Below are positions 1 through 9,652 of a stretch of DNA of 64,000 nucleotides, one piece after another (position 1 is the stretch's first letter; the number at the start of each line of letters is the position of its first letter). Made by a program: the position numbers and the translations under genes. This DNA comes from Arcticibacter eurypsychrophilus (GTDB lineage: Bacteria; Bacteroidota; Bacteroidia; Sphingobacteriales; Sphingobacteriaceae), in contig NZ_MDFN01000002.1 in the NCBI RefSeq assembly GCF_001730525.1, forward strand, positions 1 through 64,000, read 5' to 3'. The notes beneath the pieces are model-generated. The model was not told the DNA's origin, did not search any database, and worked only from the letters and a program-made list of their open reading frames with translations.

Positions 1-73
1 AGCTTTTCACAAATCTTCTGACTACATGTGACCCGATAAAGCCGGCTCCTCCTGTGATGAGTATTTTCTTCAT
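1..73 (-). CDS. rfbB: dTDP-glucose 4,6-dehydratase, N-terminal fragment (cut by window edge)
   Basis: Only the first 24 codons lie in the window. They read MKKILITGGAGFIGSHVVRR..., the Rossmann NAD-binding start (GGAGFIGS) of extended short-chain dehydrogenases. The wording is typical of RmlB/RfbB, which converts dTDP-glucose to dTDP-4-keto-6-deoxyglucose for dTDP-rhamnose. The start lies 11 bases after the stop of the upstream glycosyltransferase, so it is probably the next gene of the same minus-strand operon. Another NDP-sugar epimerase or dehydratase of this superfamily is possible, because only the cofactor loop is visible. Confidence 0.7.
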   Translation of the reverse strand, partial: MKKILITGGAGFIGSHVVRRFVKS

Positions 74-84
74 AAAACTTTAAC

Positions 85-1194
85 TTATCTATTTATCTTA
101 CCTTTTACAAATTCAAGATGTTCAGCATACTGACCGACAATCCTATCCCAAGTATATATATCTTCAATTTTTTGAGTGTTATTAGTTAACATCTTCCTAA
201 AGATAGCTTCTGCCTTGATTGTTGACTTCATTGCTGTTGCTACCTGCTCTTTGGTATTAAAATAAAGAGCATCATCACCTAATATATATTTATTAAAAGA
301 ATTGTCATTTGCACAAATCAAACTATTGGAAGCCATTGCTTCTAATAGTGAAGGGTTTGTACCCCCAACGGTGTGTCCATGAAAATATAGATTTGAAAAA
401 TACCGAATAGTATTTAATTTATTGATATCATATATCCCTCCGACAAAACGTATTGAAGAAAAATCTTTAAACTTATTTTTTAAATATTCACCATACTTAG
501 TATGGTGCTTACCGATAACAAGGAATGGTCGTTCTGAAGATGCTTCAGCTACACCATCTAATATAATTTCTATACTGTTCTCCGGTTCTAATCTGGCAAT
601 TAAAAGATCATACTGATACTCAATTAACAGATATTCATCTAAAACAGAAATATCCGGATTTGTAAAAACATCTGCTCCATAAGGAATAAAAACTGATTCC
701 TTATTATATTTACCTTTTAAATAATCTTGAATACCTATTGAATCAGAAATCAAATGATCGCTGTATTTTACGCCAAGACCTTCTGCATAGAGTAAAAAAT
801 CACGAACCTTACCAGAATATTTTGTGCGTTTCCACTCCAAGCCATCCATATTTGTAGTTACTGCAACTTTTTTAGGTAACAACCAGCCCCAGACAGAACA
901 ACTGGTATATCCTAACTGCAGAATTACATCTATTTTTTGTTTTCTAAGATCAAGTATACAATTCAAATCATAAATAAACTGACCGACTGTACCCAACTTA
1001 TCTTCCGGATCGTAACAATGTTTCAATCGCACGCCATTCCATTCACTTTTTTGATAAGGGTGATTATGTGAATTATATACAAGAACTTCAAAGCCCCTTT
1101 TAACCAACCCTAGAGCCAAATATTCTGCACATTGCTCAAACCCTCCATAATAATTTGGTATTCCTCTAGTTCCTAATATTGCGATACGCATCAT
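85..1194 (-). CDS. GT4 glycosyltransferase with DUF1972 N-terminal domain
   Basis: The 369-aa protein starts MMRIAILGTRGIPNYYGGFE, the signature of the DUF1972 domain found at the N-terminus of rhamnosyltransferase-like GT4 enzymes. That domain fills roughly residues 1-185. A GT-B C-terminal half follows, with the donor-binding region NPSLLEAMASN near residue 285. It probably moves a sugar from a nucleotide donor onto a lipid-linked repeat unit at the cytoplasmic face. The adjacent rfbB fits a dTDP-rhamnose donor, but this is inference. It is one of the last genes of exopolysaccharide locus A. The donor and linkage cannot be read from sequence. Confidence 0.85.
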   Translation of the reverse strand: MMRIAILGTRGIPNYYGGFEQCAEYLALGLVKRGFEVLVYNSHNHPYQKSEWNGVRLKHCYDPEDKLGTVGQFIYDLNCILDLRKQKIDVILQLGYTSCSVWGWLLPKKVAVTTNMDGLEWKRTKYSGKVRDFLLYAEGLGVKYSDHLISDSIGIQDYLKGKYNKESVFIPYGADVFTNPDISVLDEYLLIEYQYDLLIARLEPENSIEIILDGVAEASSERPFLVIGKHHTKYGEYLKNKFKDFSSIRFVGGIYDINKLNTIRYFSNLYFHGHTVGGTNPSLLEAMASNSLICANDNSFNKYILGDDALYFNTKEQVATAMKSTIKAEAIFRKMLTNNTQKIEDIYTWDRIVGQYAEHLEFVKGKINR

Positions 1195-1367
1195 TCTTTA
1201 TTTCTTTAAATACTACCTTCGCCCAATTAACTTTCCAATTCATAAGTTTTAAGCACTTTATGATGTCCTAAATTTGCCCTTTATATTTGTCTTGTATTTT
1301 TTCCTTATTCTGTATCATTCAACATCAATACACAGAAAATATTATTTATTCCTACTTGATTTTATAA

Positions 1368-2456
1368 TCAATTATTTTTCAATATTGACGAATATGCTTG
1401 TAAAGTTTGAACTGCGGCATTCATCCATGTATAATTAGTAACTATATATTCGCTCAAAATCTTATTTACCGGTTCATTATAAGCTTTTACGACCGCAGTG
1501 TAAATAGAATTTATATCAGCGGGATCACAATAATAGGCCATATCATTGAAGTATTCTTCTGTATCCCCTTTTTTAGTTACTACAATATTGCAATTCATTA
1601 CTCCAGCTTCTAAAGAACTCAATCCTGTAGTTTCAAACCAACTCGCTAGAACATGTACCCGCGCAGCTTTATATATCTTAACTAATTCTTCATGGTCTAT
1701 CTGATTTACAAAATGAACGTTAGTTCCCGTATTAGCTAATCTTAAGCATTCTTGATAATACGCATGATGATTAGGCGAAGGTTTGCCAATAATAGTTAAT
1801 TCAAACTTTGAGTTGATCAAAGCCTTGATTAAATTTAATTGATTTTTTCTTCCCTCTATACGCCCAACACAAATGATATGATTATGATAATTTGCGTTAG
1901 CTTCAACACTATTATTGAAAATATCTGGATCAATAGCGTTAACGATTTTATAATATGGAGAAGGAACCTTTGTATATTTTATAAGTCGTTGGTATTCGTG
2001 ATGTGAATTGGGTAATAAAATTGAAGCCTTTTTAGATATGTATTGAATAGATGCTTTATGTCCATTAAATAGATAGCGTATCGTCTTTATTTTATCGCCA
2101 TTAAATATCCATCTGGCAATTGCCTTCAAGTATTCAATTTGCCCTAAGGTTAAATTATCAAATACATATCTTGTTACACCTGTACGATTAGCAATTTCAT
2201 ATTCTGAATAATCTACGAATATCGTTGAAATTAGAAAAGGAATATCATTTTTAATATGTGGAATAATATCGTCTGGTCTGATAATATTAAAGAAATGAAT
2301 AAGATCATAACTATTGTAATCAATTACCTCATCAGTATATTTAATATCAATGTTAATTCCAAGTTGACGTAAATATTTCACAGTCATTAATATCTGAGTT
2401 GTATCCCCTCCAGGACTTGTATAAAGAGTTGTTCTAACTATTATTAAGATTCTCAT
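1368..2456 (-). CDS. GT4 family glycosyltransferase
   Basis: A 362-aa GT-B fold protein. The N-terminus (MRILIIVRTTLYTSPGGDTTQ) is an acceptor-domain start. ICVGRIEGRKNQ near residue 195 begins the donor domain, and WFETTGLSSLEAG near residue 275 carries the conserved E-x7-E-type donor loop. It overlaps the preceding gene by four bases (ATGA), so the two are probably translationally coupled. It belongs to exopolysaccharide locus A and probably adds one residue of the repeat unit; the sugar is unknown. A 173-base gap separates it from the next gene, with no clear terminator. Confidence 0.85.
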   Translation of the reverse strand: MRILIIVRTTLYTSPGGDTTQILMTVKYLRQLGINIDIKYTDEVIDYNSYDLIHFFNIIRPDDIIPHIKNDIPFLISTIFVDYSEYEIANRTGVTRYVFDNLTLGQIEYLKAIARWIFNGDKIKTIRYLFNGHKASIQYISKKASILLPNSHHEYQRLIKYTKVPSPYYKIVNAIDPDIFNNSVEANANYHNHIICVGRIEGRKNQLNLIKALINSKFELTIIGKPSPNHHAYYQECLRLANTGTNVHFVNQIDHEELVKIYKAARVHVLASWFETTGLSSLEAGVMNCNIVVTKKGDTEEYFNDMAYYCDPADINSIYTAVVKAYNEPVNKILSEYIVTNYTWMNAAVQTLQAYSSILKNN

Positions 2457-3589
2457 TTCTTATACCTATAAATCTCTTTTTTTACATTCTTAAGTGGCTT
2501 AAAACCCATCCTACCAGGAGTTAGCCATGCACCTTCTCCATATTCGTTCCAAGCGTAGACAAAAGCCACTTTTTCATCTTTTTGAGTCTTGGTTCTTTCT
2601 TCTAGCCAATTGATACATCCACGAATCGAAAAGGTCACAGATGAAGATGAAAATCCTTCATAGTAAGGAGCAGTTGAATACCCATTACTGCTATTAGCCC
2701 AAGGTCGAGGATCCCAATTAATTGTACAGACTGGTATATATCTTAGATCGCTATAATCAGCTATCTGATTCCAAATGTGCATTTCTGAGATTTGTAAATT
2801 TCCTATTGGAACCTTTTTATTACCTTTTACTAAAGCTGAAGAATGATAGTTATATCCTGTCAAAACATCAAATCCACATTTTTTAGCCAAGTCCATTCTT
2901 TCCTTTTCTGGTGTAACACAAACTGCCAAACATACTCCTTTTAGTCCTTTGCTCTTCGCAATAGTTTTTAAAGATTCAAATGCTATCTTGACTTTCTCTG
3001 CTGATCCGAACCTTTCAACTAGACCTTCTAATGAAAAAAAAACTAACATAGGTTCCCCATCTATAGTCAAATATTCTTTTGATTTAAAGTTCGATATCCA
3101 TTCGCTTACAACAGTAGACCATTCAGAAGGACCAATAGTGAAACCTCCATGATTAGCCACGAGTAAGCAGTATTTAAGTTTATCTTTTTGGCTGGAAGAT
3201 GTGTAAAAACTGAGCGCGCGATTAAGTGGTTCTGTCTTATAACTATTTTTACCAGTAAAGTACCAACAAAAACTAAAAAACGATAAGCCAGAATTATAAG
3301 CTTCAATTATTTGTCGATCAACTTTTTGTTGGGTACTAGTAATCCAACCCCATTTTGATTCTCGCTCCGGAAATGACCTAGTTAAGACATCCGTTATGTG
3401 ATATGGGTAAACACCCGTCCATCCATCGAAATAATAGGCCCCTATAATAGCCCTTTTTTCCTGTGAATAAGAAGAATTAAATATTAACGAAAAAACAAAA
3501 ATAATCGTAAGCTTAATATTCAAAAGCTTAGTCTTTTGGATAAACAACGGTTGCGACCAGTAAATAAATAATACCAAAGAAAAATTCAT
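2453..3589 (-). CDS. Secreted GH99/WbsX-like protein in the EPS operon
   Basis: A 378-aa protein resembling the WbsX/GH99-like family, whose relatives include endo-alpha-mannosidases and O-antigen/capsule-cluster proteins. Family-like sequence begins at GAYYFDGWTG near residue 50. The C-terminal AWNEYGEGAW motif matches the N-E-x-G-E-G box that carries the paired acidic residues of GH99. A hydrophobic stretch ending in ...NSSYSQ near residue 42 looks like a signal peptide. A TTG near codon 24 would give a more ordinary signal, but the ATG at 3589 directly abuts the upstream stop (TGAATG), so I keep it. The export signal suggests periplasmic trimming or release of polysaccharide rather than cytoplasmic transfer. 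Confidence 0.75.
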   Translation of the reverse strand: MNFSLVLFIYWSQPLFIQKTKLLNIKLTIIFVFSLIFNSSYSQEKRAIIGAYYFDGWTGVYPYHITDVLTRSFPERESKWGWITSTQQKVDRQIIEAYNSGLSFFSFCWYFTGKNSYKTEPLNRALSFYTSSSQKDKLKYCLLVANHGGFTIGPSEWSTVVSEWISNFKSKEYLTIDGEPMLVFFSLEGLVERFGSAEKVKIAFESLKTIAKSKGLKGVCLAVCVTPEKERMDLAKKCGFDVLTGYNYHSSALVKGNKKVPIGNLQISEMHIWNQIADYSDLRYIPVCTINWDPRPWANSSNGYSTAPYYEGFSSSSVTFSIRGCINWLEERTKTQKDEKVAFVYAWNEYGEGAWLTPGRMGFKPLKNVKKEIYRYKK

Positions 3590-4813
3590 TCAATTGTGAT
3601 TTACATATTTACCAACTTTTGAATTCTTTATTTGAGACATCGCATCTGTAACTATCTTGATGTTATCCTCATAAAAGTACCTTTTGATGTTATTTCTAAT
3701 AATACTACTTTTGTTACTTTCATTTTCAAGGATTTTTATGATAGCATTACCGAAATCCATTGCTGTATCATGAACATGAAACACTTCACTTATCTCTTTG
3801 GGAAGTCCCTTAATACCAATAGTAGTAGTCACCACTTCATTGTCTCTCATTAGCATATCAACAGATTTTATATTCACACCGCTCCCGAATTTAACGGGGT
3901 TAATAAGTATTTTACTCGCATCCAAATACTCAGCTATTGAAATAGGATTCTTTAGGACTGTGATTCCTTTGATATTTCCTAAAACGTTTACTAATTCCTC
4001 TGATGGACTTGAACCCATGATCAATGTTTTTATAGATTTGAACCTATTTCTTACAATAGGTAAAACATCATTCACAAACCACATGATTCCATTAATATTA
4101 TTAGGTGTGCTCAAATTTCCAATAAAACAGATATCATATTCCGTATCTATTGTCGTTTGTAAATATGCACTAGTATGACCCACTCCAATCGAAGGCGGTA
4201 GCCAGGACCCATGATTAAAACCTTTTGAATTCCAGAAAGCCAAATCATCAAGTGATATGTCAAAAAAACAATCAGACTTTTTTAATACATCAATTTCGAA
4301 TGACTTAAGATGAACAGAAGAAGCTAAAACCTTAAGTTTGGTAATAAAAGATTTTGAAATTTTCAATTGACCTAACATGTACATATGCTCAATATTATGA
4401 AGCCTAACACATACAGGTAACATCAACTCTCTTGCTATCTTAAGACCTATCTGCGCTCCATATATACTATCAATAAAAACGAAGTCGGGATTGAAATCCG
4501 GTGCTTGCTTAATAATAGTCGTAAAATCTTGACTATTAATCTTTCTAGAAGACACGGAGAAAGGATATCTAAAAAGGTTTATATATCTTGACAAACCTCT
4601 CTTTATTTCAAAGAGAATAAGAACGTCTACAATTTTTTTTACATATTCTATATCATCACTACTAGCTAAATCTCCCAAGCGAACTCCATGCCAAGTCAAT
4701 AAAAATATTTTATGTCCTGCAGCCCTGAATGCCTGAATCCTATTTAAAATATCAACTCTTGCGCCATGTATTGCGGGGTAAGGAAATTCTAAAGCGACTA
4801 TTAATATGTTCAT
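3590..4813 (-). CDS. GT4-like glycosyltransferase
   Basis: A 407-aa GT-B protein. It opens MNILIVALEFPYPAIHGARVD with the G-x-x-x-x glycine loop seen in GT4 acceptor domains. The second half has FIGNLSTPNNINGIMWF near residue 230 and NPVKFGSGVNIKSVDML near residue 310, the pattern of the Glyco_trans_1_4 subgroup. Its stop codon directly precedes the ATG of the GH99-like gene, so the two are tightly coupled. Its role is probably one transfer step in locus A repeat-unit assembly. Sugar and linkage cannot be assigned. Confidence 0.8.
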   Translation of the reverse strand: MNILIVALEFPYPAIHGARVDILNRIQAFRAAGHKIFLLTWHGVRLGDLASSDDIEYVKKIVDVLILFEIKRGLSRYINLFRYPFSVSSRKINSQDFTTIIKQAPDFNPDFVFIDSIYGAQIGLKIARELMLPVCVRLHNIEHMYMLGQLKISKSFITKLKVLASSVHLKSFEIDVLKKSDCFFDISLDDLAFWNSKGFNHGSWLPPSIGVGHTSAYLQTTIDTEYDICFIGNLSTPNNINGIMWFVNDVLPIVRNRFKSIKTLIMGSSPSEELVNVLGNIKGITVLKNPISIAEYLDASKILINPVKFGSGVNIKSVDMLMRDNEVVTTTIGIKGLPKEISEVFHVHDTAMDFGNAIIKILENESNKSSIIRNNIKRYFYEDNIKIVTDAMSQIKNSKVGKYVNHN

Positions 4814-4855
4814 ATGAATTTACTATATTCAATTGTTATTGGGAAGAGTATAAGC

Positions 4856-5794
4856 CTATCTTTTAGTAAATATCCTTGTAGAATAAGCCAGATACAATGC
4901 TCCCCAAATGGAGGCGACTTTGCCGAAATTAGCTAATTTTCCAACAGCAAAGCTAAGTTCAATTTTAGCTTTCAATGATAGCGATGAGCTTTTAACTGTC
5001 TGTAAGATCCACTTTAGTTTGTCTATACTTGATGTCGAGTCATAAATATTGTTCTTTGTAAAAAATTCACTTACCCATGCCAAGTATTTAATGTTTGCTT
5101 TGACTTTACGAGATATTATAGCTGAGTCATTAACCTTCGAGGAAATATTTTCTGAACTATATCTCCAATACACAAAACAATCCTCTATTGTTATTAACTC
5201 GTTTGTTCTTAGAAATTTAATCCAAGTAGCATCATCTGATCCCCAAGCCAAGTCATAGTTTTCAAATCCACCCTCTCTTAAAAAGAGTTCACGTTTAAAT
5301 ATATACTCAACGACTGTGCTCGAAAGCCGAAGTTTAATTTTTTCTTGAAAAAGTTCACCAGCGCTAATTCTAGTAGGATATCTTTTACAATCATGTAATA
5401 GGTTATCATATTTATCAATAATTTTAATATCAATATGAAGAATTTCAGGGCTACCACTTTGATTGATATATGAGTAAAACTTCTCTACACAATTCGACTC
5501 CATGATATCGTCATCTGAGAACATCCAAATCCATTCTTCATCTTCGCTCATTGCAATACATCTATTCCAATGTGCGACCAAATCAATACCACCTAAGTTT
5601 TTCTCAAATTTGAAATACTTGATTTTGACAACCAATTCAAACTCCTGCACTATACTATATAAATCTTGAGGACTGGCATCATCTCCTATATATAAAACAA
5701 AGTCTTGGCTAGTTTGCTTTGCAATTGACTCTAATGCTCTTCTGAAAAATGTATCCTTGTATGCAGGTATAACAATTGCCAATGTAGTTGTCAT
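4856..5794 (-). CDS. GT2 family glycosyltransferase
   Basis: A 312-aa GT-A protein. IVIPAYKDTFFRRALESIAKQ is the usual GT2 opening. YIGDDASPQD supplies the nucleotide-binding aspartates, and MFSDDDIMESN near residue 105 is the DxD metal/donor motif. Length and layout match inverting GT2 enzymes of O-antigen and capsule clusters. It lies 42 bases upstream of the next GT4 gene in the minus-strand operon. The donor sugar is unknown. Confidence 0.88.
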   Translation of the reverse strand: MTTTLAIVIPAYKDTFFRRALESIAKQTSQDFVLYIGDDASPQDLYSIVQEFELVVKIKYFKFEKNLGGIDLVAHWNRCIAMSEDEEWIWMFSDDDIMESNCVEKFYSYINQSGSPEILHIDIKIIDKYDNLLHDCKRYPTRISAGELFQEKIKLRLSSTVVEYIFKRELFLREGGFENYDLAWGSDDATWIKFLRTNELITIEDCFVYWRYSSENISSKVNDSAIISRKVKANIKYLAWVSEFFTKNNIYDSTSSIDKLKWILQTVKSSSLSLKAKIELSFAVGKLANFGKVASIWGALYLAYSTRIFTKR

Positions 5795-6021
5795 AAATTA
5801 ATTTTTTAGCCAATATTTAGCCCTAACAATTTTTTGTGATTTTATAGTTGAATATATTAACCCGTTGTTCGGTTTAATATTATTAATTCAAAGTTACTGT
5901 ATGTTTGAGATAACATACTATTAAATACATTTATTTATGTATCTACTTTTGAAGGCCGGTATATCGATAGAAAATTTATTTGAGTAGTTTTTCCCATATC
6001 TTTAATTAACATTTAAAACTA

Positions 6022-7194
6022 TCAAATAGAAGTGTGAGTAGATCTATCTACCAAACTTGAAAATAAAGATTTATATAACAATAAAACTCTATTAGCATAT
6101 ACCTCTTCGAGGAAGTTTTTAACAGCATATTCCCTAGCATTTGTAATCAATAATAACATTTCGTTTTTATTCAAATAAGCATATATAAGCCATTCTGCAA
6201 GTTCATGAGTGCTCTCGTACAACAACCCGTTTTTTTTATGAGTTATTAATTCCGATGTACCTTGTCGATTGAATCCCACTACTGGACAACCCAATAACAT
6301 TGCTTCAGCTGTAATTCGCCCCATCGCTTCATTTTGTGAACACATAAGCAATGCTTGAGCTTGACGAATAAGATCATCAACATTATCTCGAAAACCTAAA
6401 AATTCCACTCTATCTACTATACCTTTACTAAGCAATAATTGCCGAAGATATGCTTCGTAGTTTACATCTTCTATACCTCCAACGATCTTTAATACAACGT
6501 TATCTATACGGTTCGCTACAATAGCAAAAGCTAAAATTGCCTCTTCAATGCCTTTTTCCTTCTTTACAACACCGCAAAAAAGATAATAATCTTTCTTGCG
6601 ATTTATCACAGGTTTAAGTGACGCCCTTACTCCGTTATAGATTATTGTTGAAAATGCCCCTAGGTTAAAATGGTCGCTTACTGCTTTGGTGATACAAATA
6701 ATTGCATCTGCACTTTTTAATTGTTTTAAAAAGTTATTCTTGGAAATAAATAGCTTAAACCCGTGATCAATGTCTTGAAATTCTCTAACATGCCAAACAT
6801 GTTTACACTTTAACAATCGCGAAATAAGGGGTCCAATTGTTACAATACTAATATTACTGTGAACAATATCAATTTTAAGATCCTTAAAAACTTTTAAAAT
6901 TTTATAACAATAAAAGTAGTTGAGGATTGGATAATAAATAGATTTAATGAAATAAATTAGGGGATTATCAATTATACCTCCCTTATACCATAACCCAGAC
7001 TGTCGATATCTAAACATATGGTAGGATACACCTCGAATTTCCAACTCCTCAGTGAGTGGCCCATATTCGGATAACAACACAAAAGGTTTGATCGTTTTAT
7101 CTAGCCCATCAATTAGGTTTAATAACGAATGATTTGCACCATACATTCTAGATTCGTGAGTTATAAATAACACATTAAAAATCTTTTCCATCAA
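6022..7194 (-). CDS. GT4 family glycosyltransferase
   Basis: A 390-aa GT-B protein. SRMYGANHSLLNLIDGL near residue 18 is the acceptor-side glycine/serine loop, FCGVVKKEKGIEEAI near residue 205 opens the donor domain, and NEAMGRITAEAMLLGCPVVGF near residue 285 is the classic GT4 donor loop with its paired glutamates. It sits between the Wzy-like gene and a GT2 gene, separated by 301 and 227 bases. These wider gaps could hold internal promoters, but none was recognised. Confidence 0.87.
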   Translation of the reverse strand: MMEKIFNVLFITHESRMYGANHSLLNLIDGLDKTIKPFVLLSEYGPLTEELEIRGVSYHMFRYRQSGLWYKGGIIDNPLIYFIKSIYYPILNYFYCYKILKVFKDLKIDIVHSNISIVTIGPLISRLLKCKHVWHVREFQDIDHGFKLFISKNNFLKQLKSADAIICITKAVSDHFNLGAFSTIIYNGVRASLKPVINRKKDYYLFCGVVKKEKGIEEAILAFAIVANRIDNVVLKIVGGIEDVNYEAYLRQLLLSKGIVDRVEFLGFRDNVDDLIRQAQALLMCSQNEAMGRITAEAMLLGCPVVGFNRQGTSELITHKKNGLLYESTHELAEWLIYAYLNKNEMLLLITNAREYAVKNFLEEVYANRVLLLYKSLFSSLVDRSTHTSI

Positions 7195-7495
7195 AAATTT
7201 GATATTGTTATGAATTTATTATTGAGTGACGTTTATTACTATTGTTAACTATCGCTTTCATATGATATATATAATATTAATCATAATTATTAAAGGAAGC
7301 AAAGTGTAATGTGGACCATATCTACTAGAAAAATCATCTAACACATCTAAGTCGTACACAAAGTTAAGATTGCAACGCTTCCACGTGATACGATTTTTGA
7401 GCTTAGTAACTTTATTTAACATATTTTTAACTTTTCACTGATAATAAACTTTCAACATCCCAACGCGATGATCTTTTTAAGGTCTCCATGTCGAT
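7195..7495. other. Intergenic gap inside EPS locus A
   Basis: About 300 very AT-rich bases between the Wzy-like gene and the next glycosyltransferase. No reading frame resembling a known protein, no strong hairpin and no convincing promoter was seen on either strand. It may be the residue of a lost gene or a leader, but nothing in the sequence shows this. Confidence 0.5.
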
Positions 7496-8773
7496 TTAGC
7501 CAACTTCTGTATACCTTCTATCTTTCGCTAAAAATTTTAATAAGAAAATTATAATAATTACTATATTTAATTGTAAAAAAGCTGATTGTCCTCCTTTTGT
7601 AAAACCTGCAAACGCAAAAATGCATAATTGATAATAGTAGTATAAAAACGAAAGGTTAAATACATTTACTTTATTTACTTTGAAGTACTTTCGAACTAGA
7701 AGAGAACAACCAATGACAAAAAGAAAAGCGTATAAAACTCCGAATTCAATATATAAGTCTCCGAAATACGTTTTGAAATTCGACACAGGCACATCAGTCT
7801 TAAAAGCCCAGTATTGATAAAAATCATCTGCAGATTTATATAGTTTGTGTTCATTTTCCATTAAAAAGTTGGGGAAAAGCCTCTTACCCATCGGATGGTA
7901 TTTGACTTTATCCCAAAAACTAAATCCAAGATTAGGAAATGGCTCTCCAAAATATCTTAAAATAGAATTAAGTCCCTCACTCCCTTTTCCAACTCGGTCC
8001 GATGTAATAATCCAAGAATAAAATATTGTTAAACTAACAAAAGTACCACTATACAAATATATCTTCGATAAAAAAGACTTTGGAATGAATCGCCAAAAAA
8101 GAAGTATGAAGAATAGAAAACAGAAGGCTGTCATAAATAAGTCGCCTCTAGAGCCCAACGCTATCCCGGATAATATTGAAGGAAAGAAACAAAGAAGAAT
8201 AAGAAAAGAAGCATAGCTATATGACATTCGCTTTCTATATACGGCAATAAACACGTAAGACATGATAAACGGAACGGTAGCATTTAGTATAAAGACTCCA
8301 TATCCGTTAAATTTTTCCAAAAAATAGTTATTATAAACAAAAAGCGCTTGGCCATCATTATGCCTGGCATCGTACGCATCTCCTAAACCCATAGAAATTG
8401 ACGCAACAGCTTCTATTAGCTTTAAAGTAGTATAAAGCGTAAAATAGATTGACCAAATTTTAACAAATGATGACATCCTTTTTGAAAATACAATATCAAT
8501 ATTTCGGTCATCTAATTCAATGTTTTTTAACGGCCAAAATAATATCACGTATGTCGTTAAGGTATAAAAATAAGGTTCAAATCTTAGTCCCAAAGCCGAT
8601 TGATATCCGAAGACGTCGTAATATATGTTGTTGTATACAGTATAATATCCAAGGCTTGCCACCATAGTGTAAAAGAGCACCAACATGGAATATATAGTAA
8701 TGCGCTTTTCCCTATAGTAAGTTATAGAAAACCATAGTAAGTACAGAAAGAAGTTTAATAATAGTATACTCAT
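7496..8773 (-). CDS. Wzy-like O-antigen/EPS polymerase (multi-spanning membrane protein)
   Basis: A 425-aa protein made almost entirely of hydrophobic segments (about ten to twelve), beginning MSILLLNFFLYLLWFSITYY and ending in a hydrophobic run before a short charged tail. A larger polar loop around residues 255-325 (YFGEPFPNLGFSFWDKVKYH...) matches the periplasmic loop of oligosaccharide repeat-unit polymerases. Wzy proteins diverge too far for a motif-based call. The assignment rests on topology, length and position beside a Wzx flippase and glycosyltransferases. The GT2 gene upstream is only three bases away. Confidence 0.75.
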   Translation of the reverse strand: MSILLLNFFLYLLWFSITYYREKRITIYSMLVLFYTMVASLGYYTVYNNIYYDVFGYQSALGLRFEPYFYTLTTYVILFWPLKNIELDDRNIDIVFSKRMSSFVKIWSIYFTLYTTLKLIEAVASISMGLGDAYDARHNDGQALFVYNNYFLEKFNGYGVFILNATVPFIMSYVFIAVYRKRMSYSYASFLILLCFFPSILSGIALGSRGDLFMTAFCFLFFILLFWRFIPKSFLSKIYLYSGTFVSLTIFYSWIITSDRVGKGSEGLNSILRYFGEPFPNLGFSFWDKVKYHPMGKRLFPNFLMENEHKLYKSADDFYQYWAFKTDVPVSNFKTYFGDLYIEFGVLYAFLFVIGCSLLVRKYFKVNKVNVFNLSFLYYYYQLCIFAFAGFTKGGQSAFLQLNIVIIIIFLLKFLAKDRRYTEVG

Positions 8774-8776
8774 AAC

Positions 8777-9652
8777 TCAACCAAGGAATGCACTCAATTT
8801 AGATTTATTCCTGTTTGATATAAGAACAGGAAATCTTATAATTAATCTCAGAGAATTAAAAATACAGTCCTTTGACCGAATTTTTATACCTAAAATGACT
8901 AATTTTAATGGTTGTTTAAATAATGCCAAAATTAAATTTTTATTTGTGTTGCTCACTTCAGCAATAGCTTCTAAATAAAGCTTTTCTATTGTTACTTTAT
9001 TAGACTCCACTCTCAAACCGCGATCATGTATCGCAGAAGCACTTGGAACAATTCCTGTTCTATACTCAAAGTAATTAGCTCTATGAAGAAAATTATGATC
9101 TTCCCCGTAATGAGGAAAAGAAGCTGAAAAGCCACCAACTTTTTGCAAGCATTCCCTTCCTATTAACCAATGCGCTGCCATCACAAATTCAGTCTCATAG
9201 ACATCCTTGACTTCATTAAAATATAAATCTGAAAGCATCTTTTTAGGACAGCACAACAAAAAGTTGTCGTCTAATTTCTTGCTACCAGCGTTTAATTGCA
9301 TTGGACTTAATATTCCGAACTGTTTATATTTCTTATGTGTCCTGATCAGATCATCAAAGGTAGACTCGAATATCCAAGCATCCTGATTCAGTAAATAAAT
9401 ATATTCGTATCCCTGATCAAGGGCATACTTCAAGCCTAGGTTATTAGCCCTACCAAATCCTAAATTTACTTCACTTTCAACCAAATGCGAAAACTTATGA
9501 TTTGCCTTTAGATGCGTGATAGTTTCATCAGATGATTTATTGTCTACAATAAAGATATCGTTACCAATAGAAGAATTATATAAGCTTTCCATGCACCTAT
9601 CAATCCATTCCATAGAATTATATGTCACTATAATCACTAAAATACTATTCAT
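8777..9652 (-). CDS. GT2 family glycosyltransferase (NQDAW type)
   Basis: The open frame extends back to 9727 from a TTG codon, but that would overlap the flippase gene by over 80 bases. The ATG at 9652 gives MNSILVIIVTYNSMEWIDRC, a standard GT2 start, with an eight-base overlap (ATGAATAG). The protein is 291 aa. DNKSSDETI and YLLNQDAWIFEST provide the donor-binding aspartates, in the NQDAW variant of the DxD motif used by rhamnosyl/GT2 subfamilies. The GEDHNFLHRA region near residue 190 is typical. It is clearly paralogous to the GT2 gene at 35946-36908 in locus B. Confidence 0.87.
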   Translation of the reverse strand: MNSILVIIVTYNSMEWIDRCMESLYNSSIGNDIFIVDNKSSDETITHLKANHKFSHLVESEVNLGFGRANNLGLKYALDQGYEYIYLLNQDAWIFESTFDDLIRTHKKYKQFGILSPMQLNAGSKKLDDNFLLCCPKKMLSDLYFNEVKDVYETEFVMAAHWLIGRECLQKVGGFSASFPHYGEDHNFLHRANYFEYRTGIVPSASAIHDRGLRVESNKVTIEKLYLEAIAEVSNTNKNLILALFKQPLKLVILGIKIRSKDCIFNSLRLIIRFPVLISNRNKSKLSAFLG

